Shown: positions 18,675-26,928 of the stretch, piece after piece
Layout of the letters: each line of letters begins with the position of its first letter
Numbering within the stretch: the stretch's first letter is position 1
Assembly: GCF_023078475.1 (NCBI RefSeq)
Contig: NZ_CP095741.1
Span: forward strand, 3,968,001-4,032,000
Source of the DNA: Luteibacter aegosomaticola
GTDB taxonomy: Bacteria > Pseudomonadota > Gammaproteobacteria > Xanthomonadales > Rhodanobacteraceae
Length of the DNA: 64,000 bases
Direction: 5' to 3'
Made by a program: the position numbers and the translations under genes
Notes under the pieces: model-generated
Told to the model about the DNA's origin: nothing
The model's database searches: none
Seen by the model: only the letters and a program-made list of their open reading frames with translations

Positions 18675-18737
18675 GAGCGCGCTTGCGCGCGATGGGTCTT
18701 GCCGCGAGCACCCCATCGCGCGCAAGCGCGCTCCTAC
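18671..18737. repeat. REP-like element, family B, paired arms
   Basis: The arms GTAGGAGCGCGCTTGCGCGC and its complement flank about 20 bases, nearly identical to the unit at 8728-8793. The element overlaps the last codon and stop of the DUF2459 gene and lies between convergent genes. Confidence 0.85.
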
Positions 18738-18745
18738 AGGTGGTG

Positions 18746-19627
18746 TTAGTAGCGTTTGCGACCTTCGGCGTTGCCGCCGCGTGCAGCGTCCAGCACTTCC
18801 GGGTAGGGATAATTCAGGCCGAGTAGCTGTTTGATGTCGGGGCTTGCGCTCTTCACGAAGGCCTCGGGCAAGGCAGCCGGAAGGTCTTCCATCGGCTTGA
18901 TGAACTTCGGCAGGTACTGGGTGATGATCGCCGAGCGGTCGATGGTGCTGCGATTGGGCATCGCGCAATGCCAGACCGCGCCGAAGAACACCACGGTATC
19001 GCCCGCTTCACCGAGCATGCGCTCGCAGCGGTCGAAGAAGCGATCATCTTCATCGGGGTAACGCAGTTCGCGCTGGGTGCCGGGCACGTAGGCGGTAGCG
19101 CCCGTCTCCTCGGTGAAGGGGTCCAGCATAATCGTGACCTGGCCATTCAACGGGAACGACGAATTAATGCGCGTCGGATGCGTTTCGGGCGAGTGGTAAT
19201 CCCAATACGGGTAATCGATGTGCGGCTCCTGCCCCGGACCACCGGGAAGGATCCGGTTCGCGGCGATCGACCCCATGATGAATTCGGTACCGAGGAACGC
19301 ACGCATCACTTTCATGACGGCGGGATGCGCCGCCATCCGCGAGAAGATGTCGCCTTTCGCCAACAGGTTCCAAACGCGGCGCTGCAGGTTGATCCGCCCT
19401 GCTTTCTCCGCATCGCCCTGGAAGTGGGTGACCTTGGCGCCACGATCGTCGCCGTTGGATTCGCGCATGACGATCTCGCGCGCCTCTGCGATTTCTTCCT
19501 TCGTAAACAGCCCTCGGAGCGTTACGGCGCCCGTACCCTCGAGCAACTCGCGGACGATGGCGTCGGTATCAAGGGTGGCTTCGGTGAAGACGGGTGGGAC
19601 GACGGCGGGCTGGCGGACGGCGTTCAT
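18746..19627 (-). CDS. Phytanoyl-CoA dioxygenase family protein (non-heme iron oxygenase)
   Basis: The 293-residue protein has the iron-binding facial triad of the 2-oxoglutarate dioxygenases: H136-x-D138 in EPHIDYPYW and H220 in GAVWHCAMPNRS, with R226 placed to bind 2-oxoglutarate. The family hydroxylates diverse small molecules. It is divergent from a Gfo/Idh/MocA dehydrogenase gene; a perfect LacI-type operator lies 64 bases upstream of its start. Together they look like a small catabolic or modification locus for a sugar or polyol, but the substrate is unknown. Confidence 0.85.
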   Translation of the reverse strand: MNAVRQPAVVPPVFTEATLDTDAIVRELLEGTGAVTLRGLFTKEEIAEAREIVMRESNGDDRGAKVTHFQGDAEKAGRINLQRRVWNLLAKGDIFSRMAAHPAVMKVMRAFLGTEFIMGSIAANRILPGGPGQEPHIDYPYWDYHSPETHPTRINSSFPLNGQVTIMLDPFTEETGATAYVPGTQRELRYPDEDDRFFDRCERMLGEAGDTVVFFGAVWHCAMPNRSTIDRSAIITQYLPKFIKPMEDLPAALPEAFVKSASPDIKQLLGLNYPYPEVLDAARGGNAEGRKRY

Positions 19628-19690
19628 GGGCTGGGTCTCCGGCCGCGCGCAGCGGCGATGAGGGCGTTGGCGAGACCTAAGCTAGGCCGT

Positions 19691-19708
19691 TTTGCAAGCG
19701 CTTGCAAA
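19691..19708. promoter_or_regulatory. LacI-family operator
   Basis: The sequence TTTGCAAGCGCTTGCAAA is a perfect 18-base palindrome with the central CG and half sites typical of LacI/GalR operators. It lies in the divergent intergenic region between the dioxygenase (start 19627) and the dehydrogenase (start 19797). The right half also forms a possible -35 (TTGCAA at 19702) with CAGTAT 18 bases on, so bound repressor would block the rightward promoter. The LacI-family gene at 21024-22016 is the likely binder. Confidence 0.85.
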
Positions 19709-19759
19709 CTGCAGTGCAGCATCGGCAGTATCGGGGTGTCAGCGTGGTCGCCAGCCGGG

Positions 19760-19783
19760 GATCGCGCGCAAGCGCGCTCCTAC
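19760..19783. repeat. REP-like element, family B, single arm
   Basis: One arm (ATCGCGCGCAAGCGCGCTCC then TAC) sits in the 5' untranslated region of the dehydrogenase gene, ending 13 bases before its ATG and directly before the ribosome site AAAGGG. Confidence 0.8.
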
Positions 19784-19796
19784 AAAGGGTCTGTCG

Positions 19797-20912
19797 ATGA
19801 AAGAGATTCGGGTTGGGTTGATCGGTGCGGGGTATATGGGGAAGGCGCATACCATCGCTTTGCAGTCCGTCGGTGCCGTGTTTGAAACCGGGCTGCGGCC
19901 GGTGTGCGAGATGATCGCGACTTCGACTGACGCGGGTGCTGCGGAGCATGCCGCGCGATGGGGGTGGAAACGTTCGACGGGCGACTGGCGCACGCTGGTC
20001 GCCGACCCGTCTGTGGATGCGGTGATCATCGCTACGCCACCCCGTACGCATCTTGAAATGGTGCTCGCCTGCATCGCGGCAAAGAAGCCGGAGCTATGCG
20101 AAAAGCCGTTGGGCTGCGATGCCGCCGAATCGTTGCGCATGGTCGAAGCGATCGAGCAGGCCGGCCTCGCCAACATGGTGGGGTTCAATTACATCCGTAC
20201 GCCAGCGAGCCAGCTGGCGAAGCAGATCATCGCCTCCGGCGAAATCGGTGATGTGATTCAGGTGACGGCCGAGCACGTCGAAGATTATTTACACGATCCC
20301 GCCCTGCCCGCTTCGTGGCGCACACGCATCAGTACCGGCACGGCCGCAGGTGCGCTGGCCGATGTGGCCCCGCACATCCTCAATGCCTGCCTTCACCTTG
20401 TAGGCCCGATCAGCGGCCTGATCGCCGATACGCAGATCATCCATGCCACGCGGCCAGGCCCGCACGGCCCAGAGGCCATCGAGAACGACGACCAGGGCCA
20501 GATGCTGCTGCGCTTCGCCAATGGCGCGAGCGGCAGCCTGAGTTTCAGCCGCGTCGCGGCCGGGCGAAAGATGGGCTACACCTATCGCATCACCGGTACG
20601 AAGGGCGCGCTGTACTTCGACCAGGAAGACCAGAATGCGCTGTGGCTTTACGATGCTTCGCGCGAGCCGGCCCGCCGTGGCTTCCAGAAGCTGCTGATGG
20701 GGCCGCCCCACCCCGACTATCTCGCGTTCAACATGGGCTTTGGCCATGGCACCGGGTACAACGACCAGATCGTGATCGAGATACGGGATTTCCTGCGCGC
20801 AGTGGAAACCGGTGAAGCGGTATGGCCGACATTCCGCGACGGCTATGAAGTGGATCGGCTGGTGGAAGCGGCACTGGTATCCGCACACGAACGCCGCTGG
20901 GTAAGTCTGTGA
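19797..20912 (+). CDS. Gfo/Idh/MocA family NAD(P)-dependent oxidoreductase
   Basis: The 371-residue protein has an N-terminal Rossmann fold with VGLIGAGYMGKAH and the family motif CEKPLG (about residues 100-105), plus a C-terminal alpha/beta domain with DVAPHILNACLHLVG carrying the expected active-site His. It should oxidise or reduce a sugar, polyol or derivative with NAD(P). AAAGGG lies 8 bases before ATG 19797. A LacI operator is upstream, so expression is probably induced by its substrate or a related compound. The substrate cannot be read from sequence. Confidence 0.87.
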   Translation: MKEIRVGLIGAGYMGKAHTIALQSVGAVFETGLRPVCEMIATSTDAGAAEHAARWGWKRSTGDWRTLVADPSVDAVIIATPPRTHLEMVLACIAAKKPELCEKPLGCDAAESLRMVEAIEQAGLANMVGFNYIRTPASQLAKQIIASGEIGDVIQVTAEHVEDYLHDPALPASWRTRISTGTAAGALADVAPHILNACLHLVGPISGLIADTQIIHATRPGPHGPEAIENDDQGQMLLRFANGASGSLSFSRVAAGRKMGYTYRITGTKGALYFDQEDQNALWLYDASREPARRGFQKLLMGPPHPDYLAFNMGFGHGTGYNDQIVIEIRDFLRAVETGEAVWPTFRDGYEVDRLVEAALVSAHERRWVSL

Positions 20913-20918
20913 CATAGC

Positions 20919-21019
20919 GTAGGAGCCCACCCTACCCTGTGGGCGACATCCTTTTGCGACGCGGCCGCAGGGCCAGTGGTTCTTTCGCGAACGGCGTCGC
21001 CCACAGGGTGGGCTCCTAC
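20919..21019. repeat. REP-like element, family A, paired arms
   Basis: This has the same arms as 5671-5765, with an extra few bases in the left arm (CACCCTACCCTGTGGG) that spoils perfect pairing. It lies between the convergent dehydrogenase and LacI-type regulator genes. Confidence 0.85.
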
Positions 21020-21023
21020 GCTT

Positions 21024-22016
21024 TTATCGAAGGCTTGAGCGTTCGATGAGCTCGCAGGGGAAGAGCTTGCTGCGCGGGACGGCGTTCGCATCTTCCACCC
21101 AGGCCGCGATGCGTTCAATCGCGTGGAGCACCATCGCGCGAATGGGCTGGCGCACCGTGGTTAGTGAGTACGAGGACCACGCAGCGAGGGGCATGTCGTC
21201 GAAACCGACGATACTCACCTGTCCTGGCACATCGACGTCGCGCTCCCGGCACGCATCGATGGCGCCGAGCGCCAGCACGTCATCGCCACAGAACACGCCG
21301 TCGATCAAGGCATCGTCATCGAGCAGCGCGAGCATGGCGTCGCGGCCGTGGTCGTGGGTGTAGTTGCCGGCGAACACGGTGCGCTTGAGTGCCTTGCCGG
21401 CCGCCTCCGCAAAGCCGTTGGCACGATCGATCGACGAGGCATCGTGCGGCGAGCCGCCGAGGAACACGAGCTTCTTCAAGCCGCGCTCGCGCATGGCTGC
21501 GCCGACAATCCGCCCACCAGCGACGTTATCCACCGTCGCCACAGGTACCGGAGAACCCCGCCCTGCCCGCCCGAAGACGTGGATGACCGGCATGCCCGCC
21601 GCCCGGCACGATGCGGCGAAACCCGCGGGCGGTGCCGACGTGGCGATCAGCACGGCATCCACGCTGTACTGGCGCATCATATCGAGCGCCTGGCTACCGT
21701 CCTCGTCCTCACCGAGGTTCGCCAGCAGGGGCCGCAGCCCACGTGCCTGCAATTCCCGGGTGAACAGATCGAACACCTCCATGAAGGTGGGGTTCGCGAA
21801 GTGGTTGGACACCAGGCCGATCAAGGCCGTACGCCCGGTCATCAGGCTGCGGGCCAGCTGGTTGGGCCGGTAGCCGAGCGCTTCGGCAGCGGCCAGGACC
21901 TTTTCCTTCGTCTTCCCCGAAACGCTGGCCCCGGGCGTGAACGTGCGCGACACCGCCGAGATCGATACCCCGGCGAGTTCGGCGACATCACGAGCGGTGG
22001 TGGTGCGGCTGTGCAT
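21024..22016 (-). CDS. LacI family transcriptional regulator
   Basis: The 330-residue protein has an N-terminal helix-turn-helix (TTARDVAELAGVSISAVSR), the hinge helix region ending in RPNQLARSL, and a periplasmic-binding-protein-like ligand domain with IDGVFCGDDVLALGA and VSIVGFDD. The ATG at 22016 gives the standard N-terminus. It most likely represses the neighbouring dioxygenase and dehydrogenase through the operator at 19691-19708; the hinge residues and the central CG of the operator are compatible. The inducer is unknown. Confidence 0.92.
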   Translation of the reverse strand: MHSRTTTARDVAELAGVSISAVSRTFTPGASVSGKTKEKVLAAAEALGYRPNQLARSLMTGRTALIGLVSNHFANPTFMEVFDLFTRELQARGLRPLLANLGEDEDGSQALDMMRQYSVDAVLIATSAPPAGFAASCRAAGMPVIHVFGRAGRGSPVPVATVDNVAGGRIVGAAMRERGLKKLVFLGGSPHDASSIDRANGFAEAAGKALKRTVFAGNYTHDHGRDAMLALLDDDALIDGVFCGDDVLALGAIDACRERDVDVPGQVSIVGFDDMPLAAWSSYSLTTVRQPIRAMVLHAIERIAAWVEDANAVPRSKLFPCELIERSSLR

Positions 22017-22050
22017 GGGCTTAGCGTAACCCAAGGTCGGGGGCCCATTG

Positions 22051-22449
22051 CTAGGCGAAAGCATCCACGCGGAGCGACTGGGCCTCCATCTCGTCGAGGC
22101 GCTTGATAAGGCTGGCGTACCACGCGGCCATGGGCTCGCCTCGGTCCATGTGGAATTCCATGGTGCCGTTGAGACGGTCACGCAGATTGAAGGGGACGTC
22201 GAGTGCGCTCTCCCAGTCGTCTGACGGCACCTGATCAAGGAGCGAATCCCCCTCTAGTGGATCAAGTGCACCCAATGCCTCCTGCTGGTCGACGTATGCA
22301 AGAAGCTGCCGCGGGGTGACATGAGAGAAATCGATGCCTTTCTGCAAAACCGGTTTCGCCTCGACACCGGGTGCTTCCCGCGCGCTGCCTGCGTTCGAAG
22401 GCGGCCTGAATAGCGAAGCCGGAATCGCCGAATAGATGGATACCTGCAT
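22051..22449 (-). CDS. Small conserved-looking protein of unknown function
   Basis: From ATG 22449 the protein has 132 residues (AGGA is 10 bases upstream); the same frame opens earlier at 22533 without a better site. It starts MQVSIYSAIPASLF, has a Pro/Ala-rich stretch, then a helical part with DFSHVTPRQLLAYVDQQEAL and WYASLIKRLDEME. There is no signal peptide or membrane segment. I do not recognise it. It could be transcribed separately, just upstream of the lacI-type gene in the same direction. Confidence 0.5.
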   Translation of the reverse strand: MQVSIYSAIPASLFRPPSNAGSAREAPGVEAKPVLQKGIDFSHVTPRQLLAYVDQQEALGALDPLEGDSLLDQVPSDDWESALDVPFNLRDRLNGTMEFHMDRGEPMAAWYASLIKRLDEMEAQSLRVDAFA

Positions 22450-22640
22450 TGCATCTTGTCCTGCGGGGGGAGGTGTGCGAATCGGAGCACATTTCGTTGC
22501 GTCGAAGACCCACCGGGACAGAGGCTGCATCAAAATCTGACAGCGAATGAAGCCAGACGCCTACACGTTTTTGGATGTCCGTGGAGGCCTACGCAGGTTA
22601 GGTAAGGTTGGGACCCGCGTTGTGGGCTCGCTTTGCTCGC

Positions 22641-22663
22641 ATCGCGCGCAAGCGCGCTCCTAC
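22641..22663. repeat. REP-like element, family B, single arm
   Basis: One arm (ATCGCGCGCAAGCGCGCTCC then TAC) lies in the 220-base gap between the unknown gene at 22051 and the aminopeptidase terminator. Confidence 0.75.
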
Positions 22664-22705
22664 ATGGGTTCTGTATCTTGCGTTGTAGTGCGTTTTGATG
22701 GACGC

Positions 22706-22738
22706 AAAAAAAGGGCCGGGTTTCCCCGGCCCTTTTTT
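22706..22738. terminator. Intrinsic terminator of the aminopeptidase gene (bidirectional)
   Basis: The stem AAGGGCCGGG, loop TTTC, CCCGGCCCTT is flanked by A and T runs, located 17 bases beyond the stop of the M1 aminopeptidase gene read leftward. Confidence 0.9.
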
Positions 22739-22754
22739 CACACGTTGACCATGA

Positions 22755-25433
22755 TTACTTGATGGTCTTCGGGTCCTGCTTGTCCTTCAGTGCCGAGCAC
22801 AGGAGGATTTCTTCGCTGGTCTGGGCGAGGCCACGCTCGGCGCCGCTGACCTGGCCGAGGCGGGGCTTGAAGAACGCGCTCAGGCGATCTGCTTCGGCCT
22901 TGGAGCAACCGCTCTTCGCAGCGAGTGCCGGCAGCTTGCCGCCAGCGAAGCTACCAGTACGGGCAACGATCTTGTCGTAGTTGGTGGTGAACCACTGCCA
23001 CATCTCGTCGCGCGACTTAGCGTTGTCGCGGCCGCCCATCAGCACCATCGCCATCTCGCCCACCTTCACGTCCTTGCCCAGGGCGAAATCACGCGCCTTG
23101 TTGGCCACGGCCGGGTCGGTAGCATTGCCCAGCGCCACGAGCATGGCGTTGCGCTTGGCCGGATCGGACGTCTTCGGCACTTCGGCAATCAGCGCGTCGA
23201 CAGCCGGGGCACCCCGCTCTTCGACGGCCACGCTGAGGGCAGTGGCCAGCAGATCCGGATCGGCGGCGTCGAGGTCAAGGCGGCCATCCTTCTGCTTCAG
23301 CGCGGCATCGCCCTGCTTCAGCATTTCGGCGCGCACTTCCTTATCCGCGATGTCCTTGTCGGAGAGGAAGCCGACGAGCACGTTACGGGTCAGCGTATCG
23401 TTATCCTGTTCACCCGCCTTCTTGCGGAAGCCGAGCGTACCCAGCTTCGGCTTGTAAGCATCGATGGCCCACTTACGCAGCACGGCGCGCTGGGCGTCGG
23501 TGGTGGCTTCGTTGTTCATGATCCAGCTGAAGGTCGGGATCGGCGCGGTGAACACTTCGCGGGTCTTCGAGGCCGTGACCGGCTTCAGCGCAGCGAGGAC
23601 ATCACCGGCGTTGAGGTCGCCGTGCTGGAAGCCAGCGCGGACGGCATCGGCGTAAGCCAGCTGCTCGGCATCACTCAGCTTGCCGACGACCTTGGCCAGG
23701 TTGGCAAGGTCGGCCTTGCTCTCGGCGAAACGGTAGTAACCGCGGCCTTCGGCGTTCGGCATCACCCATGCGTTCTTCGCGGCGCCATCGAGCACGATGC
23801 TGCCTTCGGCCGTGTCGAAGATTTCGCACTTGACCTTGTCGCCGCTGGCGACGGCGTAGCGCACGCACATCGGCACGCCCCACACGCGGTTGGCATCGCC
23901 GGTGCTGCCCAGCGGCAGGTAGCGGCTCTGCTTCACGTGCAGCACGGTCTTGCCGCCTTCGGTCTTCACCTCGGTGGTGACGTAGGGCACGCCCGACTGA
24001 TCAAGGAAGCTGTTGAACGCCTTCTTGAACTGCTCGCCCTGGCCCGCGGCTTCGGCGATCGAATCGACGAGGTCATCGGCCGTGGCGTTGGCGAACTTGT
24101 GCTTCTGGATATAGGCACGCATGCCCTTCTGGAACACCGGCTCGGAGACATAGCCTTCGAACATGCCCAGCACGGCCGCACCCTTCTGGTAGGTGATGCC
24201 GTCGAACGCGGTTTCGATATCGCCGTTGCCGGTGATTTCCTGGCGGATCTTGCGGGCGCTGACCAGGCTGTCGTTGTTCATCGCACCCTGGGCGCCGCGG
24301 ACGCGATCGAGATCGGCGCGGTATTCCGGGTGCACCTTCTGCGTCACCTTCTGCTGCATCCAGGTGGCGAAGGCTTCGTTGAGCCACAGATCGTTCCACC
24401 ACGCCATGGTGACGGTATCACCCGTCCACTGGTGGGCGAGCTCATGCGCGTTCACGTTGAACGAGCCGCGCACATAGTTGGCGGCGGAATCCGGATCGAT
24501 CAGCAGCAGCCAGTCGCGGAACGTGACGAGGCCGGCGTTCTCCATCGCGCCCGCGCTGAAGTCCGGCGCGGCGAGCAGGTCGAGCTTGTCGAACGGATAG
24601 CCGAAGCCGTAGTACTCCTCGAGCGTGTGGATGATCGAGTTGGTCTCGCCCAGCACGTGCTGCATGCGGTGGCCTTCGCCCTTGGCGGCGATGCCGCGCA
24701 GGGGGGTGGCCGTGCTGCGGAATTCGGTCGGGCTGATATCCGGGCCCTTCACGACATCCCACGGGCCCACGGCGAACGCGACCAGGTAGGTCGGCAGCGG
24801 CTTGGTGGTGGAGAACGTGAGGGTCTTCCAGCCGGCACCGGCCTTCTCTTCCTTCACCTGGGCGGTGTTGGCGACGCCCTGGTCGTCAGCCGGGATGGTC
24901 AGGCTGATGTCATACGGCGTCTTGAAGCGCGGCTCGTCGAAGCCCGGGAACGCATAGCGGGCCGAGACCGGCTCCATCTGCGTCATGGCGTACGGGATGC
25001 CTTCGTGCGAAACCTTGTACAGGCCCTGCAGCTGCTTGTTCAGCGGCGCGGTGAAGTCGATGGCGACGGTGATCTCGCCGTCGAGCTTGCCACCCAGGTC
25101 GAGGCGGGCGACGCCTTCCTTCTCGGCGGCGACGGTGTACTTACCGGTGTGCTTCTTGCCGGCCGCGTCGGTGACGACGACCTTGGAGACCTTCAGCTCC
25201 TTGCCATGGATCCAGACAAAGTCGGACGGCTGGGTGAGCTTAAGCTTGATGACGGTCGAGCCGGAGTAATCCTCCTGCTTCGGATCCACCTTGAAGGCGA
25301 GCTTGTAGCTTTCCGGCTGGGCCCACTCGGGCAGATGGCCAAGCGGCGGGGCGGCGTCCGTGCCGGCGGCGAACGCGGCGCCACAGCAGGCGGCCAGCGC
25401 GGTGAGGATAAGGGGACGGACGATACGGCGCAT
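22755..25433 (-). CDS. M1 family zinc aminopeptidase (exported)
   Basis: The 892-residue protein begins with a signal peptide (hydrophobic core TALAACCGAAFA). The catalytic part has the exopeptidase motif GAMEN at 295-299 and the zinc site H330-E-L-A-H334 with the third ligand E353 in WLNEAFATW. A long C-terminal ERAP1-like helical domain follows. It should remove N-terminal amino acids from peptides in the periplasm or outside the cell, unlike cytosolic PepN. It is a single-gene unit bounded by the terminator at 22706. Confidence 0.93.
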   Translation of the reverse strand: MRRIVRPLILTALAACCGAAFAAGTDAAPPLGHLPEWAQPESYKLAFKVDPKQEDYSGSTVIKLKLTQPSDFVWIHGKELKVSKVVVTDAAGKKHTGKYTVAAEKEGVARLDLGGKLDGEITVAIDFTAPLNKQLQGLYKVSHEGIPYAMTQMEPVSARYAFPGFDEPRFKTPYDISLTIPADDQGVANTAQVKEEKAGAGWKTLTFSTTKPLPTYLVAFAVGPWDVVKGPDISPTEFRSTATPLRGIAAKGEGHRMQHVLGETNSIIHTLEEYYGFGYPFDKLDLLAAPDFSAGAMENAGLVTFRDWLLLIDPDSAANYVRGSFNVNAHELAHQWTGDTVTMAWWNDLWLNEAFATWMQQKVTQKVHPEYRADLDRVRGAQGAMNNDSLVSARKIRQEITGNGDIETAFDGITYQKGAAVLGMFEGYVSEPVFQKGMRAYIQKHKFANATADDLVDSIAEAAGQGEQFKKAFNSFLDQSGVPYVTTEVKTEGGKTVLHVKQSRYLPLGSTGDANRVWGVPMCVRYAVASGDKVKCEIFDTAEGSIVLDGAAKNAWVMPNAEGRGYYRFAESKADLANLAKVVGKLSDAEQLAYADAVRAGFQHGDLNAGDVLAALKPVTASKTREVFTAPIPTFSWIMNNEATTDAQRAVLRKWAIDAYKPKLGTLGFRKKAGEQDNDTLTRNVLVGFLSDKDIADKEVRAEMLKQGDAALKQKDGRLDLDAADPDLLATALSVAVEERGAPAVDALIAEVPKTSDPAKRNAMLVALGNATDPAVANKARDFALGKDVKVGEMAMVLMGGRDNAKSRDEMWQWFTTNYDKIVARTGSFAGGKLPALAAKSGCSKAEADRLSAFFKPRLGQVSGAERGLAQTSEEILLCSALKDKQDPKTIK

Positions 25434-25529
25434 GGTGGGTGGGACTCCCTGTTGAAATCCCGCCCATCGTGCGTAGAGGGGTGACCTTTGACACAGTGCC
25501 GGAAGGCACCCCCTGTCCGCTGCGCCGCG

Positions 25530-25889
25530 TCACATCTCGACGATGGGCTTGAACCCGCCCCAGAACATGCGCTTGCCGTCGAAGGGCATGGTCTTGGGGT
25601 CCATGTACTTCGCAAGCCTCGGATCTTCCATGACTTTCTTCATGATCCTGTCGCGGTCGCGGCGGCTTTTGTAGACGATCCAGGCGAAGACCACGGTTTC
25701 GCCGGGCTTGAGCTTCACGGACTGGGGAAAGGAGGTGACTTTGCCGGGTTTGACGTCGTCAGCCACCGCCTCGGTGTAGGCGAGCGCCCCATGGTCCATC
25801 CAGACCTTTGCGCCGAGCCTGGCCATCTTCTTGTAGTCGGCCAATCGATCTTCGGGAACCGGCAGCACGAAACCATCGACGTAGCTCAT
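25530..25889 (-). CDS. DUF1428 family protein
   Basis: The 119-residue protein matches DUF1428, a dimeric ferredoxin-like alpha/beta barrel: MSYVDGFVLPVP at the start, VFAWIVYKSRRDRDRIMKKV, and MPFDGKRMFWGGFKPIVE at the end. The family has no settled function. It lies 96 bases upstream of the aminopeptidase gene in the same direction. Confidence 0.88.
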   Translation of the reverse strand: MSYVDGFVLPVPEDRLADYKKMARLGAKVWMDHGALAYTEAVADDVKPGKVTSFPQSVKLKPGETVVFAWIVYKSRRDRDRIMKKVMEDPRLAKYMDPKTMPFDGKRMFWGGFKPIVEM

Positions 25890-25961
25890 GGCGCACCCTC
25901 CGCTGTAGGTGGCCGGAGCATGTCCCTAAACGCGAAAGGCTGCGTTAAGACGCAGCCCCCC

Positions 25962-26056
25962 GTAGGAGCCCACCCTGTGGGCGACGCCGTTCGTACAAAC
26001 GCCACACGACCTGCGGCTCTTTCGCGAAAGATGTCGCCCACAGGGTGGGCTCCTAC
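25962..26056. repeat. REP-like element, family A, paired arms
   Basis: A full family A unit with the inner CGCGAAAGATG segment, lying between the DUF1428 gene and the 3' end of ahpD. Confidence 0.85.
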
Positions 26057-26095
26057 GGGGGAGCCATTGGTGGGCGACCGGGACTACGAAATTAC

Positions 26096-26638
26096 TCAGC
26101 CAGCAGCGTCGGTCTGCTCAAGCACCACCGCCACGGCGTGGATCACCGAAGCAATGCGCACGGCGCTCTGGATGCCCTGCACGGTGACGCCACCGTCGCG
26201 CAGCACCTTGTCGTGCGAATCGATGCACATGCCGCAGCCGTTCACGGCCGACACGGCGAGCGAGACCAGCTCGAAATCATTCTTCGCATCGCCCTTGTAG
26301 GCGCCGATCACGTTCATGCGCAGCTTGGCCGGCATGGTTTCGTACTCGGGGTGCGAGACCAGGTGCTGGAAACGGTAATAGATGTTGTTCATGCCCATGA
26401 TCGCGGCCGAACCTTTGGCGGCGGTCAGCTGCTCGGCCGTGGCGTGCTCGGCGGCAAAGGCGGCGACGGCTTCCGTCAGGGGCTTGAAGCGGGCTGCATA
26501 GGCGGAGCCCAGCGCGATCATGGCGATCTGCGCCTTGTTGAGGCCCGGCGCGCCCGCTTCGCTGAGCACGGAATCGAGGTTGAGCTTGAGGTCCTTGGCG
26601 TATTCGGGCAGCTGGCTGCGCAGGTCGGCGATGCTCAT
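26096..26638 (-). CDS. ahpD: Alkyl hydroperoxidase AhpD
   Basis: The 180-residue protein is all-helical with the AhpD active site: E123, then C135-G-M-C138 and H142 in NGCGMCIDSH. The E-(x11)-C-x2-C-x3-H spacing is the same as in Mycobacterium tuberculosis AhpD (E118, C130, C133, H137). AhpD reduces oxidised AhpC and has weak peroxidase activity of its own. It lies downstream of ahpC in the same direction, separated by 290 bases that include a REP element, and probably belongs to the OxyR regulon. Confidence 0.92.
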   Translation of the reverse strand: MSIADLRSQLPEYAKDLKLNLDSVLSEAGAPGLNKAQIAMIALGSAYAARFKPLTEAVAAFAAEHATAEQLTAAKGSAAIMGMNNIYYRFQHLVSHPEYETMPAKLRMNVIGAYKGDAKNDFELVSLAVSAVNGCGMCIDSHDKVLRDGGVTVQGIQSAVRIASVIHAVAVVLEQTDAAG

Positions 26639-26770
26639 GGGTGTGCTCCTGATCGTTTATTAAGGACAAAGGGAAAGGTTCGCGGAATGGCTCGGAGCGC
26701 AGGCGCCGGTTCACGCGGGGGCCCGCCGGAAAGGCGTGCCAGAAAAGAATTCGGGGTGGTGCAGGAGGTT

Positions 26771-26866
26771 GTAGGAGCCCACCCTGTGGGCGACGCCGTT
26801 CGCGAAAGAGCCAACAGGCTCTGGGGCGTTGCCGCGAAAGATGTCGCGCACAGGGTGCGCTCCTAC
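26771..26866. repeat. REP-like element, family A, paired arms, diverged
   Basis: A family A unit between ahpC and ahpD. Its right arm has changed (GTCGCGCACAGGGTGCGCTC) so that family B-like CGCG bases appear; pairing is weaker than in other copies. A hairpin here could affect the ahpC-ahpD transcript ratio. Confidence 0.8.
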
Positions 26867-26928
26867 CGATTGCCCGCGCCGCGCGGGGGAGGGAGCTATG
26901 CGGCGCGGGACTTTCGAGCGTTGAAGGC

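Noticed and set aside
23622..25484. Rightward open frame of 620 codons across the M1 aminopeptidase
   Set aside because: It is antisense to a clear aminopeptidase with an intact zinc site and signal peptide, with no recognisable domain.
5671..26866. CRISPR array made of the repeated palindromes
   Set aside because: The copies are scattered singly between genes with no regular spacers and no cas genes; they fit REP elements.
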